From an uncultured Acetatifactor sp. (lineage in GTDB: Bacteria; Bacillota; Clostridia; Lachnospirales; Lachnospiraceae): a stretch of DNA of 38,201 nt. The translations under genes and the position numbers were made by a program. This document shows positions 1 through 8,293 of this stretch, piece after piece. The number at the start of each line of letters is the position of its first letter. Within the stretch, counting starts at the first letter, position 1. A model generated the notes under the pieces. The model was given only the letters and a program-made list of their open reading frames with translations. It was not told the origin of the DNA and searched no databases. The stretch spans positions 1 to 38,201 of the forward strand of contig CAJTLR010000033.1 of NCBI GenBank assembly GCA_910577185.1, in the 5' to 3' direction.

Positions 1-24
1 TTCAGTTAGAATCACATTCATTGA

Positions 25-79
25 GATTCCGAGAAGTTATATCTGACTTCCGGGAATCATAAATCCTTATTTTATAAGG
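25..79. other. Two small hairpins downstream of the acetyltransferase
   Basis: An imperfect inverted repeat (25-58, arms GATTCCGAGAAGT and ACTTCCGGGAATC) is followed by a short perfect one (64-79, CCTTAT/ATAAGG). They lie just after the stop codon of the minus-strand acetyltransferase and could end its transcript, but there is no clean minus-strand T-tract, so a terminator call is weak. Confidence 0.3.
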
Positions 80-94
80 CTATCACATTTCCTG

Positions 95-733
95 TCATTC
101 TATTACGGAATTGTCCGCCAGAATATCCGGCAGATGCCGCATACTGTCCGCCCCGGTAAGCTTCCGTATCACTCTGCACGGAACGCCGGCGGCAAAGCTG
201 TCGGCGGGAACATCCCTTGTGACCACGCTGCCGGCGCCGATGACACAGTTGTCCCCAATCGTCACACCGGGACAGACTGTCACAGAAGCGCCGAGCCAGC
301 AGTCATTGCCGATATGTACGGGCCTGGCATAACACAAGGATTTTTTCTCCCCGTTCGCTGTCAGCATTTCCCGCCGCTCCTTGGCGAGCATGGGATGGAC
401 CGGCGTCACAATCGTCACATTCGGGCCAAAATTGCAGTTATCCCCTATGGTAACCTCTGCATCATCCTGGATTGTCAGGTTGAAATTTCCGAAAAAATTT
501 CTGCCGATTTTTGTGTGTTTACCATAGTGAAAGGCGATGGGGCCCTGGATACGCCCGCCTTCTCCGAATTCGCCGATAATTTGAGAAAGGATTCCCGCCC
601 GTTTTTCTTCCTCTTGCTCATAGGTATTGTTATAGTCCACATTCAGATTGTGAGTTTTCAGCTTGATTGCCTTTAACTCAGGATCTGCGGGACTGAATAA
701 GATTCCGGCCTTGATTTTTTCTTCCTCTCTCAT
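95..733 (-). CDS. Sugar O-acetyltransferase (maltose/galactoside acetyltransferase-like, left-handed beta helix)
   Basis: The 212-residue protein carries the hexapeptide repeat pattern of left-handed beta-helix acyltransferases (for example IGDNCNFGPNVTI, IGNDCWLGASVTV, IGDNCVIGAGSVV). It has the TPVHPM stretch whose histidine is the usual acetyl-transfer base in the LacA/Maa family. Such enzymes move acetyl from acetyl-CoA to a sugar hydroxyl in the cytoplasm; the sugar cannot be read from sequence. The N-terminal part, about residues 1-50, matches the short helical Mac domain position. The start at 733 is chosen because GAGGAGA lies just before it; an in-frame ATG at 802 has no ribosome binding site. 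It looks like a single-gene transcript. Confidence 0.85.
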   Translation of the reverse strand: MREEEKIKAGILFSPADPELKAIKLKTHNLNVDYNNTYEQEEEKRAGILSQIIGEFGEGGRIQGPIAFHYGKHTKIGRNFFGNFNLTIQDDAEVTIGDNCNFGPNVTIVTPVHPMLAKERREMLTANGEKKSLCYARPVHIGNDCWLGASVTVCPGVTIGDNCVIGAGSVVTRDVPADSFAAGVPCRVIRKLTGADSMRHLPDILADNSVIE

Positions 734-840
734 ATTTCCATTCTCCTCTCTGTTGTGTGATTGCCATAAATCTAATGTAAGTCCCCAATACTCGTTGCGC
801 AATAGAAAATTCTGAAATAAAACTGTCTTTAGATTTGTGG

Positions 841-1635
841 CTACAAGCTGCTTCGCCGCTGTCTGTGCGCCTCATACGCAAGAAGCGATGCCGTGACCGC
901 CGCATTCAGGGATTCCACCTTTCCTTCCATGGGAATCTTCAGATACTCATCCGCCGTCTCTGCCAGTTCCCTGCTTAAACCCATTCCCTCGTTTCCGATC
1001 AGGAATGCCGTACCCGCCCGGAATGAAAAGCTGTCATAATATTTCTCTCCTTCCAGATGTGCCGCATATGTCCTGATGCCATTTTCCCGCAGTGTCCCCA
1101 CCGTTTTGACCAGATCTTTTTCATAGACATGGGGAACCCTGAAAACAGACCCCATGGTTGCCCTTATGGTCTTGGGATTATACACGTCCACTGTCCCTTC
1201 GCTGAGAATGACCCCCGTGACCCCGGCCCCCTCTCCTGTCCTTAAGATGGTTCCCACATTTCCCGGATCCTGCAGATTCTCCAAAACCAGGAGCAAAGGC
1301 CCGGAAGAAGAGAGCATCTGTTCCAGGCAGTATTCCGGACGCTTTACCACGCACAGAATCCCCTGGGGCGTCCGGGTGTCGGACATCTTTCCAAACACCT
1401 CCGGAGAGACCGGCTCCCAGCCGGTTTTATCCAGTTTATCACGGAGGGCAGAATCTGTTCCTGCCTTTTCCAGTGCGTCTTCCGTGACATAGACCTCCTG
1501 CACCCATTCTGCCGGCACTTCCTCGTACAATTTAAACCCCTCCGTCAGAAAAATGCCTCCACTGCGCCTTTCCCTGGCTTTTGTCTGCCACTGTATGATC
1601 TGCTTCACCCTCTGGTTTGAACTGCTGGTTATCAT
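841..1635 (-). CDS. TrmH/SpoU-family RNA 2'-O-methyltransferase
   Basis: The 264-residue protein has an N-terminal substrate-binding domain starting ITSSSNQRVK, and a C-terminal SpoU methyltransferase domain. The three SpoU motifs are visible: ENLQDPGNVGTILRT (motif 1), IGNEGMGLS (motif 2) and IPMEGKVESLNAAVT (motif 3). These trefoil-knot enzymes methylate ribose 2'-OH in rRNA or tRNA using S-adenosylmethionine; the target nucleotide cannot be told from sequence. The start at 1635 follows AAGGAG by 5 nt; an upstream in-frame ATG at 1695 lies in the repeat region and lacks a binding site. It is separated from pfkA upstream by a repeat-filled gap that contains the pfkA terminator, so it is probably transcribed on its own. 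Confidence 0.9.
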   Translation of the reverse strand: MITSSSNQRVKQIIQWQTKARERRSGGIFLTEGFKLYEEVPAEWVQEVYVTEDALEKAGTDSALRDKLDKTGWEPVSPEVFGKMSDTRTPQGILCVVKRPEYCLEQMLSSSGPLLLVLENLQDPGNVGTILRTGEGAGVTGVILSEGTVDVYNPKTIRATMGSVFRVPHVYEKDLVKTVGTLRENGIRTYAAHLEGEKYYDSFSFRAGTAFLIGNEGMGLSRELAETADEYLKIPMEGKVESLNAAVTASLLAYEAHRQRRSSL

Positions 1636-1687
1636 ATCCGCTCCTTCCGCCTCCCCCTTCCTGATGTCTCTGTGCAATCGCAGGAAG

Positions 1688-1731
1688 GGGTGCATGTTGC
1701 GTCAGCAACTATTTTCCTTATGCACCCGTGT
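1688..1731. repeat. 44-bp stem-loop repeat, copy 1
   Basis: The unit begins GGGTGCAT and ends near ATGCACCCGTGT, giving an 8-bp outer stem (GGGTGCAT/ATGCACCC). An inner hairpin GTTGC-GTCA-GCAAC lies between the arms. It is repeated almost exactly 87 bp downstream (1775-1818). Confidence 0.75.
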
Positions 1732-1735
1732 TCAA

Positions 1736-1828
1736 TCAAGTAGGGGAATGCTCTTCTCCTCTACTTGCCGCGCCGGGTGCTTGTTGCGTCAGCAACTATT
1801 TTCCTTTTGCACCCGTGTGCACAAAAAA
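1736..1828. repeat. Dispersed repeat family member with 44-bp stem-loop copy 2
   Basis: Positions 1736-1773 form a block (TCAAGTAGGGGAATG...CTACTTGCCGCGC) found again at 32819-32856 with four transitions. It is followed by the second copy of the 44-bp stem-loop unit (1775-1818), whose outer stem is GGGTGC/GCACCC, and by the palindrome TGCACCCGTGTGCA plus an A-run (1808-1828). The same 21-bp palindrome-plus-A-run occurs at 8009-8029. Confidence 0.75.
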
Positions 1829-1858
1829 GGCGGCCATTCCCTGCCGGACAGCCGCCAC
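1823..1858 (-). terminator. Intrinsic terminator of pfkA
   Basis: Read on the minus strand, a GGCGGC/GCCGCC stem (1851-1856 with 1829-1834) is followed at once by six T (1828-1823). It lies 17 bp after the pfkA stop. Its T-tract is shared with the palindromic repeat at 1808-1828. Confidence 0.85.
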
Positions 1859-1874
1859 ACCTTCCAAAATCTGA

Positions 1875-2849
1875 TCAGATAGCCAGCATTTTTGCCACTT
1901 CATACTGATATCTGTCAATATCCTTCTGCATCATCAGGGCCTCTTCAATGCCGAAATCCGTAAACTCGCCGTACCGGTAAGCCACCACACGGTTGGTCTT
2001 TCCTTCCAGCATCACATCCACCGCATATGCGCCCATAATGGAGGCATAATAACGGTCCATGGCAGTGGGGCTGCCGCCTCTCTGCATGTACCCCAGTATG
2101 GTGGCCCGGGTCTCAATTCCCGTGGCGGCCTCAATACGCTTTGCCATGGAGGTGGAATGTCCGATTCCTTCCGCATTGATAATCAGATGATGAATTTTTC
2201 CCTTCTTCCGGCTCCCTATGATATGGTTGATGATCTCCTGCTCATCATAATCATAATTCTCCGGAAGCAGAATATCCTCCGCACCGTTGGCCACACCGCA
2301 CCAAAGTGCAATATAGCCCGCATGCCGCCCCATTACCTCGATAATACTGCACCGCTCATGGGAAGAAGAGGTGTCCTTTACCTTGTCAATGGCCTGCATT
2401 GCCGTATTTACCGCAGTGTCAAACCCAATGGTATATTCCGTACACGCAATATCCAGGTCGATGGTTCCCGGAATGCCCACCGCATTGATTCCGTTCCTGG
2501 AGAGAGCCTGGGCACCCCGGTAAGAGCCGTCCCCGCCGATCACTACCACGCCGTCAATTCCGTGTGCCCTGCAGATATCAGCCGCCTTCTGCTGATACTC
2601 CGGTTTCTTGAATTCCAGACATCTGGCCGTACCCAGAACGGTACCGCCTCTCTGAATAATATCGGACACATTGCGGGGTTCCATATCAATAATGTCCTCA
2701 TTCAGCAGGCCATTATAACCCTTCTTGATTCCTTTTACCTTCAGTCCCCTATAAATAGCAGTGCGGACCACCGCCCGAATGGCAGCATTCATGCCCGGGG
2801 CATCGCCGCCGCTAGTCAAAACTGCAATGGTTTTTATTTCATTCGCCAT
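1875..2849 (-). CDS. pfkA: ATP-dependent 6-phosphofructokinase
   Basis: This 324-residue cytoplasmic enzyme phosphorylates fructose 6-phosphate to fructose 1,6-bisphosphate, the committed step of glycolysis. Length fits bacterial PfkA. Visible motifs are the nucleotide loop TSGGDAPGMNAAIR (12-25), GGDGS (105-109; glycine in the last variable position points to ATP rather than pyrophosphate as donor), the catalytic PGTIDLD (128-134, catalytic Asp131) and MGRHAGYIA. The classical motif reads GTIDND; here the Asn is Leu, a variant I recall from other Clostridia. The ATG at 2849 follows AGGAGA. It lies 119 bp after dnaE in the same direction, so co-transcription with dnaE is possible, and it ends at a strong terminator. 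Confidence 0.97.
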   Translation of the reverse strand: MANEIKTIAVLTSGGDAPGMNAAIRAVVRTAIYRGLKVKGIKKGYNGLLNEDIIDMEPRNVSDIIQRGGTVLGTARCLEFKKPEYQQKAADICRAHGIDGVVVIGGDGSYRGAQALSRNGINAVGIPGTIDLDIACTEYTIGFDTAVNTAMQAIDKVKDTSSSHERCSIIEVMGRHAGYIALWCGVANGAEDILLPENYDYDEQEIINHIIGSRKKGKIHHLIINAEGIGHSTSMAKRIEAATGIETRATILGYMQRGGSPTAMDRYYASIMGAYAVDVMLEGKTNRVVAYRYGEFTDFGIEEALMMQKDIDRYQYEVAKMLAI

Positions 2850-2968
2850 CTCACCAATCTCCTATTCCCATTTCACTTCTGCCCTTCCAGTGCCATCTTT
2901 GGCAGATTTCGTTCATTTATCCATTTTATACCTTTTTGCAACGGTTTTCAATAGGACCTGTCAAAAAT

Positions 2969-5900
2969 TTAACGGATTTTTACGTTTTCCGTTCCAAACA
3001 TTCCCCCCAGCATCTGCTGCAGGGAAGCGTCCGCATGCACCCGGCGGTTGGGCGGCAGCAGTTTAAATGATTTGGTATCCCTTATATAGATTACCACATC
3101 ATCATTTCCATCCGAATCCGCAATGGCGGACAGCAGTTCTTTCTCCCTTCCCAGATAACTGTCCGTGTCGGGAAACTGAATCCATATCCCCCTGGGAATT
3201 CCCCCCTGATGCTGCTTCTCCCTATGGACATTTACGTTATTTTGTTTTCCATTATCCCCATAACCGTTTCCATACCGGCCCTGGAACAGATATTTTCCCT
3301 TTGCCTGCCCGGCCTCCTCAAAACTGATAATTTGTTCGCAGATCAGCTTGCCGTCCTTTTCCTCCTCCACATTGGCCCGTCCCTTCACGAAGATCCTGGC
3401 TTCCTCTGTCAGCAGGGCACTGTATTTTTCATAATCCCTGGGAAACACCACCACCTCCACATTGCCCACCAGGTCTTCCAGGTTTAAAAATGCCATCACC
3501 TGGTCTGTCCTGGTGTACTTGATGGTCTTGTCCGCAATCATTCCGCCTATGACCACTCTCTCCTGGTTTGCCACCCTCACTTTCCCGCTTTCCTCGTCCA
3601 GGACGAAATCACTGGTGGTTGCGGTAATATATTTCTGCCACAGTTCCTGGTCGGCCTCCAGCGGATGCCCGCTCAGATAAATGCCCAGCACTTCTTTTTC
3701 AAGGGCCAGGAGCATCTGCTTTTCATATTCGCCCACATCCGGCATCTTCAGTTCAAACTCTTCCTTCTGGGAATCGTCCGCAATGTCAAACAGGGAAATC
3801 TGCCCTGCCAGATTGTTCTTTTTCTCTTTTGCAATATGATCCATGATCTGCACATACACCATCATGAACTGTTTTCTGGTTCCCCCCAGTCCATCCAGCG
3901 CCCCTGCCTTGATAAAGTTCTCTATGGCACGCTTGTTCACATCCTTGTCGGAAATCCGTGTGATAAAGTCCTTCAGGCTGGTAAAAAGCCCCTGTTCCCT
4001 CCGCTCCCTGACAATGCTGTCAATGGCAGGACGGCCTACACCCTTGATGGCGGTCAGCGCGTAACGGATGCTGTCCCCGCTGACGGAAAATCCGCTCTGA
4101 CCCTGGTTAATGTCCGGCGGCAGCAGCGTGATTCCCATGTTCCGGCAGGTCAGGATATACTCGGATACCTTCTTGGGACTGTCTATCACGGAAGTCAGAA
4201 GGGCCGCCATAAATTCCACGGGATAATAATATTTCAGATATGCGGTCTGGTAGGCCACCACCGCATACCCCGCCCCATGGGATTTGTTAAACGCGTACTC
4301 CGCAAAGTCAATCATGTCGTCGAACAGACCGTTTGCCACCTGTTCGCTGATTCCTTTGGCCATACAGCCCGGCACACCCTCTTCTTTATTTCCGTAAATG
4401 AAATTAGCCCGCTCCTTCTCCATGACGGAATGTTTCTTCTTGCTCATGGCGCGGCGCACCAGGTCACTCCTGCCCATGGTATACCCGCCCAGGTCCCGGA
4501 CAATCTGCATCACCTGCTCCTGATAAATAATGCAGCCGTAAGTAGGGCTGAGTATGGGTTCCAGCTGCCGGCATGCGTACTCCACATGCTCCGGGTCAGC
4601 CCTGCCCCTGATGTACTTGGGAATGGAGTCCATGGGGCCCGGCCGGTACAGGGAGATTCCGTCTATAATGTCCTCCAGCGTCCGGGGTTTCAGTTCTTTC
4701 ATCAGATTTTTCATCCCCGCACTTTCCAGCTGGAAGATCCCGTCTGTTTTTCCCGTCCCCAGAAAGGCATACACATTTTCGTCATCAAAATCCAGCCTGT
4801 CCGCGTCAATCTTCTTCCCCGTGGACTGCTCCACAAACTTCACCGTGTCCTGAATCACGGTGAGGGTTCTCAGCCCCAGGAAATCCATTTTCAGCAGACC
4901 CAGCTCCTCCAGGGTGGTCATGGTAAACTGGGTGGTGATGGAGCCGTCGCTTCCCCTGGACAGAGGCACAAATTCGTCTGCGGCCTCCGGACAGATTACC
5001 ACTCCGGCCGCATGCATGGAACTGTGTCTGGGAAGCCCTTCCAGGCGTTTGCACATATCAATGAGGCGGCGCACTTTCTCGTCTTCCTGATATGCTTTAT
5101 GAAACTCGGCATTTTTCTCCAGCGCCTTGGCAATGGTAATATTCAGCTCCCCGGGAATCATCCTGGCAATGGAATCCACAAAGGCGTAGGGCAGGTCCAT
5201 GACCCGGCCCACATCCCGGATCACGCCCTTTGCCGCCAGGGTACCAAAAGTCACTATCTGCACCACTTTGTCGGCCCCGTATTTCCGGCCCACGTAGTCG
5301 ATCACTTCCTGCCTGCGGTTATAACAGAAGTCCACGTCAATATCCGGCATGGAAACCCTCTCCGGATTCAGGAAACGCTCAAACAGCAGATGATACCGGA
5401 TGGGTTCAATATTTGTAATCTTCAGGCAGTATGCCACAATGCTGCCCGCGGCGGAGCCCCGGCCCGGCCCTACCGGAATTCCGTTTTCCCTGGCGTAATT
5501 GATAAAATCCCACACGATCAGGAAATAATCCACATAGCCCATTCTCTGTATGACAGACAGTTCGTAGTCAAGTCTCTCCCGCAGGGTCTGTCCCGTGTCC
5601 CCCGCCGGCCGGTTTCCATCCCCATAGCGTTCCTTCAGTCCGTCGTCGCATAATTTATTCAGGTATCCCCAGGAATCATATCCTTCCGGCACCTCATACC
5701 GGGGCAGCTTGGTCACGCCGAAGGAAATCTCCACATTACACCGGTCGGCAATCTCCTGGGTATTCTCCAGCGCCTCCCAGGCATAGGGAAAGAGCCCCTT
5801 CATTTCCTCCTCGCTCTTTACATAGTACTGGCCTCCCTCATAGCGCATCCGGTCCTCGTCCGCCAGTTTTTTGTTCGTCTGGAGACACAGCAGGATATCA

Positions 5901-6553
5901 TGGGAATCCGCATCTTCCGCATAGGTATAGTGGACATCATTAGTGGCAACCAGCGGAATATCCAGTTCCCGGCTCATTTTCAGAAGTTCCGTGTTCACCA
6001 TTCTCTGCTCCGGGTATCCGTGATCCTGCAGTTCCAGAAAATAATTTCCCTTCCCGAAACATGCCTCATATTTCCCGGCAGCCTTCCGGGCTTCCTCCGG
6101 AAGTCCCTTGACAATATTCCGCTGCACCTCGCCTGCCAGACAGGCCGACAAGGCAATCAGCCCTTCATGATAGCGGTTCAGGACTTCCATGTCCACCCTG
6201 GGCTTGTAATAATATCCTTCCGTGAAACCTTTGCTGACAATCTTCATCAGGTTGGCGTAACCGGTATTGTTCTCTGCCAGCAGCACCAGATGATAATACC
6301 TGTCCTCTCCCCCGGTCAGTTCCTTATCAAAACGGGAGTTTGGCGCCACATACACCTCGCAGCCGATAATGGGTTTTATCCCCGCGCTTTTGGCTGCCCG
6401 GTAAAAATCAATGACACCGTACATGGCACCGTGATCCGTTATGGCAGCGCTGTTCATCCCCAGTTCTTTCACCCGGGAAACATATTCTTTGATTTTATTG
6501 GAACCGTCCAGAAGGGAATATTCCGTGTGGACATGCAAATGTACGAATGCCAT
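2969..6553 (-). CDS. dnaE: DNA polymerase III alpha subunit DnaE
   Basis: The 1194-residue replicative polymerase subunit extends DNA primers. The N-terminal PHP domain starts with HLHVHTEYSLLDG; the palm contains GPGRGSAAGS and the metal-binding PDIDVDF aspartates; a helix-hairpin-helix region follows (residues about 830-900), and a C-terminal OB fold covers about VIGGMIADKTIKYT to VEVVVFP. There is no 3'-5' exonuclease insertion, as expected for DnaE; in Bacillota the companion PolC carries that activity (family knowledge). The start at 6553 follows AAAGGAG by 7 nt; an in-frame ATG at 6655 lies inside the metK terminator region and is rejected. dnaE is next to pfkA (119-bp gap), an arrangement that may form one transcript. 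Confidence 0.97.
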   Translation of the reverse strand: MAFVHLHVHTEYSLLDGSNKIKEYVSRVKELGMNSAAITDHGAMYGVIDFYRAAKSAGIKPIIGCEVYVAPNSRFDKELTGGEDRYYHLVLLAENNTGYANLMKIVSKGFTEGYYYKPRVDMEVLNRYHEGLIALSACLAGEVQRNIVKGLPEEARKAAGKYEACFGKGNYFLELQDHGYPEQRMVNTELLKMSRELDIPLVATNDVHYTYAEDADSHDILLCLQTNKKLADEDRMRYEGGQYYVKSEEEMKGLFPYAWEALENTQEIADRCNVEISFGVTKLPRYEVPEGYDSWGYLNKLCDDGLKERYGDGNRPAGDTGQTLRERLDYELSVIQRMGYVDYFLIVWDFINYARENGIPVGPGRGSAAGSIVAYCLKITNIEPIRYHLLFERFLNPERVSMPDIDVDFCYNRRQEVIDYVGRKYGADKVVQIVTFGTLAAKGVIRDVGRVMDLPYAFVDSIARMIPGELNITIAKALEKNAEFHKAYQEDEKVRRLIDMCKRLEGLPRHSSMHAAGVVICPEAADEFVPLSRGSDGSITTQFTMTTLEELGLLKMDFLGLRTLTVIQDTVKFVEQSTGKKIDADRLDFDDENVYAFLGTGKTDGIFQLESAGMKNLMKELKPRTLEDIIDGISLYRPGPMDSIPKYIRGRADPEHVEYACRQLEPILSPTYGCIIYQEQVMQIVRDLGGYTMGRSDLVRRAMSKKKHSVMEKERANFIYGNKEEGVPGCMAKGISEQVANGLFDDMIDFAEYAFNKSHGAGYAVVAYQTAYLKYYYPVEFMAALLTSVIDSPKKVSEYILTCRNMGITLLPPDINQGQSGFSVSGDSIRYALTAIKGVGRPAIDSIVRERREQGLFTSLKDFITRISDKDVNKRAIENFIKAGALDGLGGTRKQFMMVYVQIMDHIAKEKKNNLAGQISLFDIADDSQKEEFELKMPDVGEYEKQMLLALEKEVLGIYLSGHPLEADQELWQKYITATTSDFVLDEESGKVRVANQERVVIGGMIADKTIKYTRTDQVMAFLNLEDLVGNVEVVVFPRDYEKYSALLTEEARIFVKGRANVEEEKDGKLICEQIISFEEAGQAKGKYLFQGRYGNGYGDNGKQNNVNVHREKQHQGGIPRGIWIQFPDTDSYLGREKELLSAIADSDGNDDVVIYIRDTKSFKLLPPNRRVHADASLQQMLGGMFGTENVKIR

Positions 6554-6611
6554 GCGAAGACTCCTTTTTTTATTAAATATACCCCATGACAAGGGGATTT
6601 GTAAACAAGAA

Positions 6612-6641
6612 AAAACTCCGGAATTGGCAATCCGGAGTTTT
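6612..6641 (-). terminator. Intrinsic terminator of metK
   Basis: A perfect 11-bp inverted repeat (AAAACTCCGGA/TCCGGAGTTTT) with an 8-nt loop. On the minus strand it continues into a run of T, 63 bp beyond the metK stop. It separates metK from dnaE. Confidence 0.9.
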
Positions 6642-6704
6642 CGGTCAATTTTCACAGCACTGCCATGGCAGGTATCTGTCCGTCCAGCTATCTTTTCCCT
6701 GATT

Positions 6705-7892
6705 TTACAAGTACTTCTTCAGACTTTCTGCCTTATCCACGGCCTCCCAGGGAAGGGATACATCATCACGCCCGAAATGTCCGTAGGCAGCGGTAGGACG
6801 ATAGATGGGCCTGCGCAGGTCAAGCATCCTGATGATGCCTGCGGGACGCAGGTCAAAATTCTCCCGGATGATGGCCACTAATTTTTCATTGCTGACCCTG
6901 CCCGTGCCGAAGGTATCCACCATGATGGATGTGGGCTGGGCCACGCCGATGGCATAGGAAAGCTGAATCTCACACTTGTCTGCCAGCCCTGCGGCAACAA
7001 TGTTTTTCGCCACATAGCGGGCGGCATAGGCGGCGCTTCTGTCCACCTTCGTACAGTCCTTGCCGGAGAATGCGCCGCCGCCGTGACGGGCATACCCGCC
7101 ATATGTATCCACAATGATCTTCCTGCCCGTAAGACCCGCGTCTCCCTGGGGTCCCCCGATCACAAAGCGGCCTGTGGGATTGATGAAGATCTTGGTGTCC
7201 TCATCTACCATCTCCCCGGGCAGAACCGGATCAAAGACATATTTTTTAATATCCTTGTGAATCTGTTCCTGGGTCACATTCTCATCATGCTGGGTGGAGA
7301 GCACTACCGCCTCCAGGCGAAGGGGCTTTCCGTTCTCATCATATTCCACGGAGACCTGGCTCTTGCCATCCGGGCGCAGATAGGAAAGTGTGCCATCCTT
7401 GCGGACCTTTGCCAGCTGTCTGGCCAGTCTGTGCGCCAGGGAAATGGGATAGGGCATCAGTTCCGGGGTTTCGTTGGTGGCATAGCCGAACATCATTCCC
7501 TGGTCGCCTGCCCCTATGGCGTCCAGCTGCTCGTCGCTCATGCTGGCTTCCCTGGCCTCCAGGGCTTTGTCCACGCCCATGGCGATATCCGGGGACTGTT
7601 TGTCCAGGGCCACCATCACGGCACAGATATTGCCGTCGAACCCAGTTTTTGCGTCATTATAGCCGATCTCGTTGACAGTCCTGCGCACAATGCCGGGAAT
7701 GTCGAGATTTGCGGTGGTAGTGATCTCGCCTGTCACCAGGATAAAACCTGTGCAGCTTGCTGTCTCACAAGCCACGCGGCTCATGGGATCCTGCTCCATG
7801 CAGGCATCCAGGATGGCATCCGATACTGCGTCACACAATTTGTCGGGATGTCCTTCCGTAACGGACTCTGAAGTAAATAAATGCTTTTCCAT
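6705..7892 (-). CDS. metK: S-adenosylmethionine synthetase
   Basis: The 395-residue enzyme makes S-adenosylmethionine from methionine and ATP. Signature motifs are GHPDKLCD near the N terminus, the GAGDQGMMFGYA loop with its catalytic-site aspartate, and GGGAFSGKDCTKVDRSAAY, the glycine-rich and phosphate-binding motif. Length is standard. The start at 7892 follows AAAGGAAG; an in-frame ATG at 7919 has no binding site. It is controlled by the SAM-I riboswitch and terminator upstream (8024-8173), a feedback loop in which the product shuts off its own synthesis, and it ends at the terminator at 6612-6641. Confidence 0.98.
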   Translation of the reverse strand: MEKHLFTSESVTEGHPDKLCDAVSDAILDACMEQDPMSRVACETASCTGFILVTGEITTTANLDIPGIVRRTVNEIGYNDAKTGFDGNICAVMVALDKQSPDIAMGVDKALEAREASMSDEQLDAIGAGDQGMMFGYATNETPELMPYPISLAHRLARQLAKVRKDGTLSYLRPDGKSQVSVEYDENGKPLRLEAVVLSTQHDENVTQEQIHKDIKKYVFDPVLPGEMVDEDTKIFINPTGRFVIGGPQGDAGLTGRKIIVDTYGGYARHGGGAFSGKDCTKVDRSAAYAARYVAKNIVAAGLADKCEIQLSYAIGVAQPTSIMVDTFGTGRVSNEKLVAIIRENFDLRPAGIIRMLDLRRPIYRPTAAYGHFGRDDVSLPWEAVDKAESLKKYL

Positions 7893-8008
7893 CTGTTTTC
7901 TTCCTTTCTCTATGTACAATATCCATTTCCGTGACAGAAACTTCCAAAGGTTCCTCTTTACCCGTCAGCCTTTGCCGACATTCTTCCTCCGGGTGACCGT
8001 GTACCTGA

Positions 8009-8029
8009 TGCACCCGTGTGCACAAAAAA
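8009..8029. repeat. Palindrome plus A-run, second copy
   Basis: The palindrome TGCAC-CCGT-GTGCA followed by an A-run is identical over 21 bp to 1808-1828. On the minus strand it immediately follows the T-tract of the riboswitch terminator, exactly as the first copy follows the pfkA terminator. Confidence 0.8.
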
Positions 8030-8053
8030 AGTCCGCTTACGGAATAAGCGGAC
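8024..8053 (-). terminator. Riboswitch-controlled terminator for metK
   Basis: On the minus strand, GTCCGCTTA/TAAGCGGAC (8053-8045 with 8039-8031) is followed by seven T. The loop side carries CTTATT, which can pair with the AATAAG at the 3' end of riboswitch stem P1 (8080-8075). This gives a mutually exclusive antiterminator. Confidence 0.9.
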
Positions 8054-8072
8054 TAAGATTTTGTACCCAATC

Positions 8073-8173
8073 CTCTTATTGTTCGAATAATACTCGCTCA
8101 GGGAGGCACCTTCCACAATGGGGTTGCCGTGGCTTCATCGATCCTATGTATCTCCACCAACTCTGAATAAGAG
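8073..8173 (-). promoter_or_regulatory. SAM-I (S-box) riboswitch
   Basis: Read on the minus strand, the element starts with P1 (CTCTTATT) and closes with AATAAGAG. Between them are the conserved S-box segments: a purine-rich GGTGGAG-like strand, GATGAAGCC, CGGCAACC, and GGTGCC followed by TGAGCGAG. It sits in the metK leader ahead of a terminator. SAM binding stabilises P1 and frees the terminator; without SAM the 3' strand of P1 can pair with the terminator loop side. The P1/terminator complementarity is seen directly; the SAM response is from established knowledge of the class. Confidence 0.93.
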
Positions 8174-8198
8174 AAATCCTATGAAATTTCTATCTATT

Positions 8199-8227
8199 AC
8201 CTTACTACAGAAGACCCCTGCTGTCAA
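8199..8227 (-). promoter_or_regulatory. Promoter of the metK riboswitch transcript
   Basis: On the minus strand TTGACA (8227-8222) and TAAGGT (8204-8199) are separated by 17 bp. The predicted start lies about 20 bp before the riboswitch P1 stem. The -35 is consensus, the -10 moderate. Confidence 0.7.
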
Positions 8228-8293
8228 GAGCCTGTTTTTACCATAATATCCTGCCGTTTACCCGATTATTATGTGGAATATGCCGGTATCACT

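Noticed and set aside
1741..1767. Terminator hairpin in the repeat spacer (CAAGTAG/CTACTTG)
   Set aside because: The arms pair but no T-tract follows; it is part of the repeat family instead.
3665..5653. A 662-codon plus-strand open frame opposite dnaE
   Set aside because: It lies entirely antisense to a clear DnaE, has His/Pro/Gly-rich composition typical of the reverse of a coding strand, and no ribosome binding site.
7083..7871. A 262-codon plus-strand open frame opposite metK
   Set aside because: Antisense to a fully conserved MetK; composition is that of a shadow frame.
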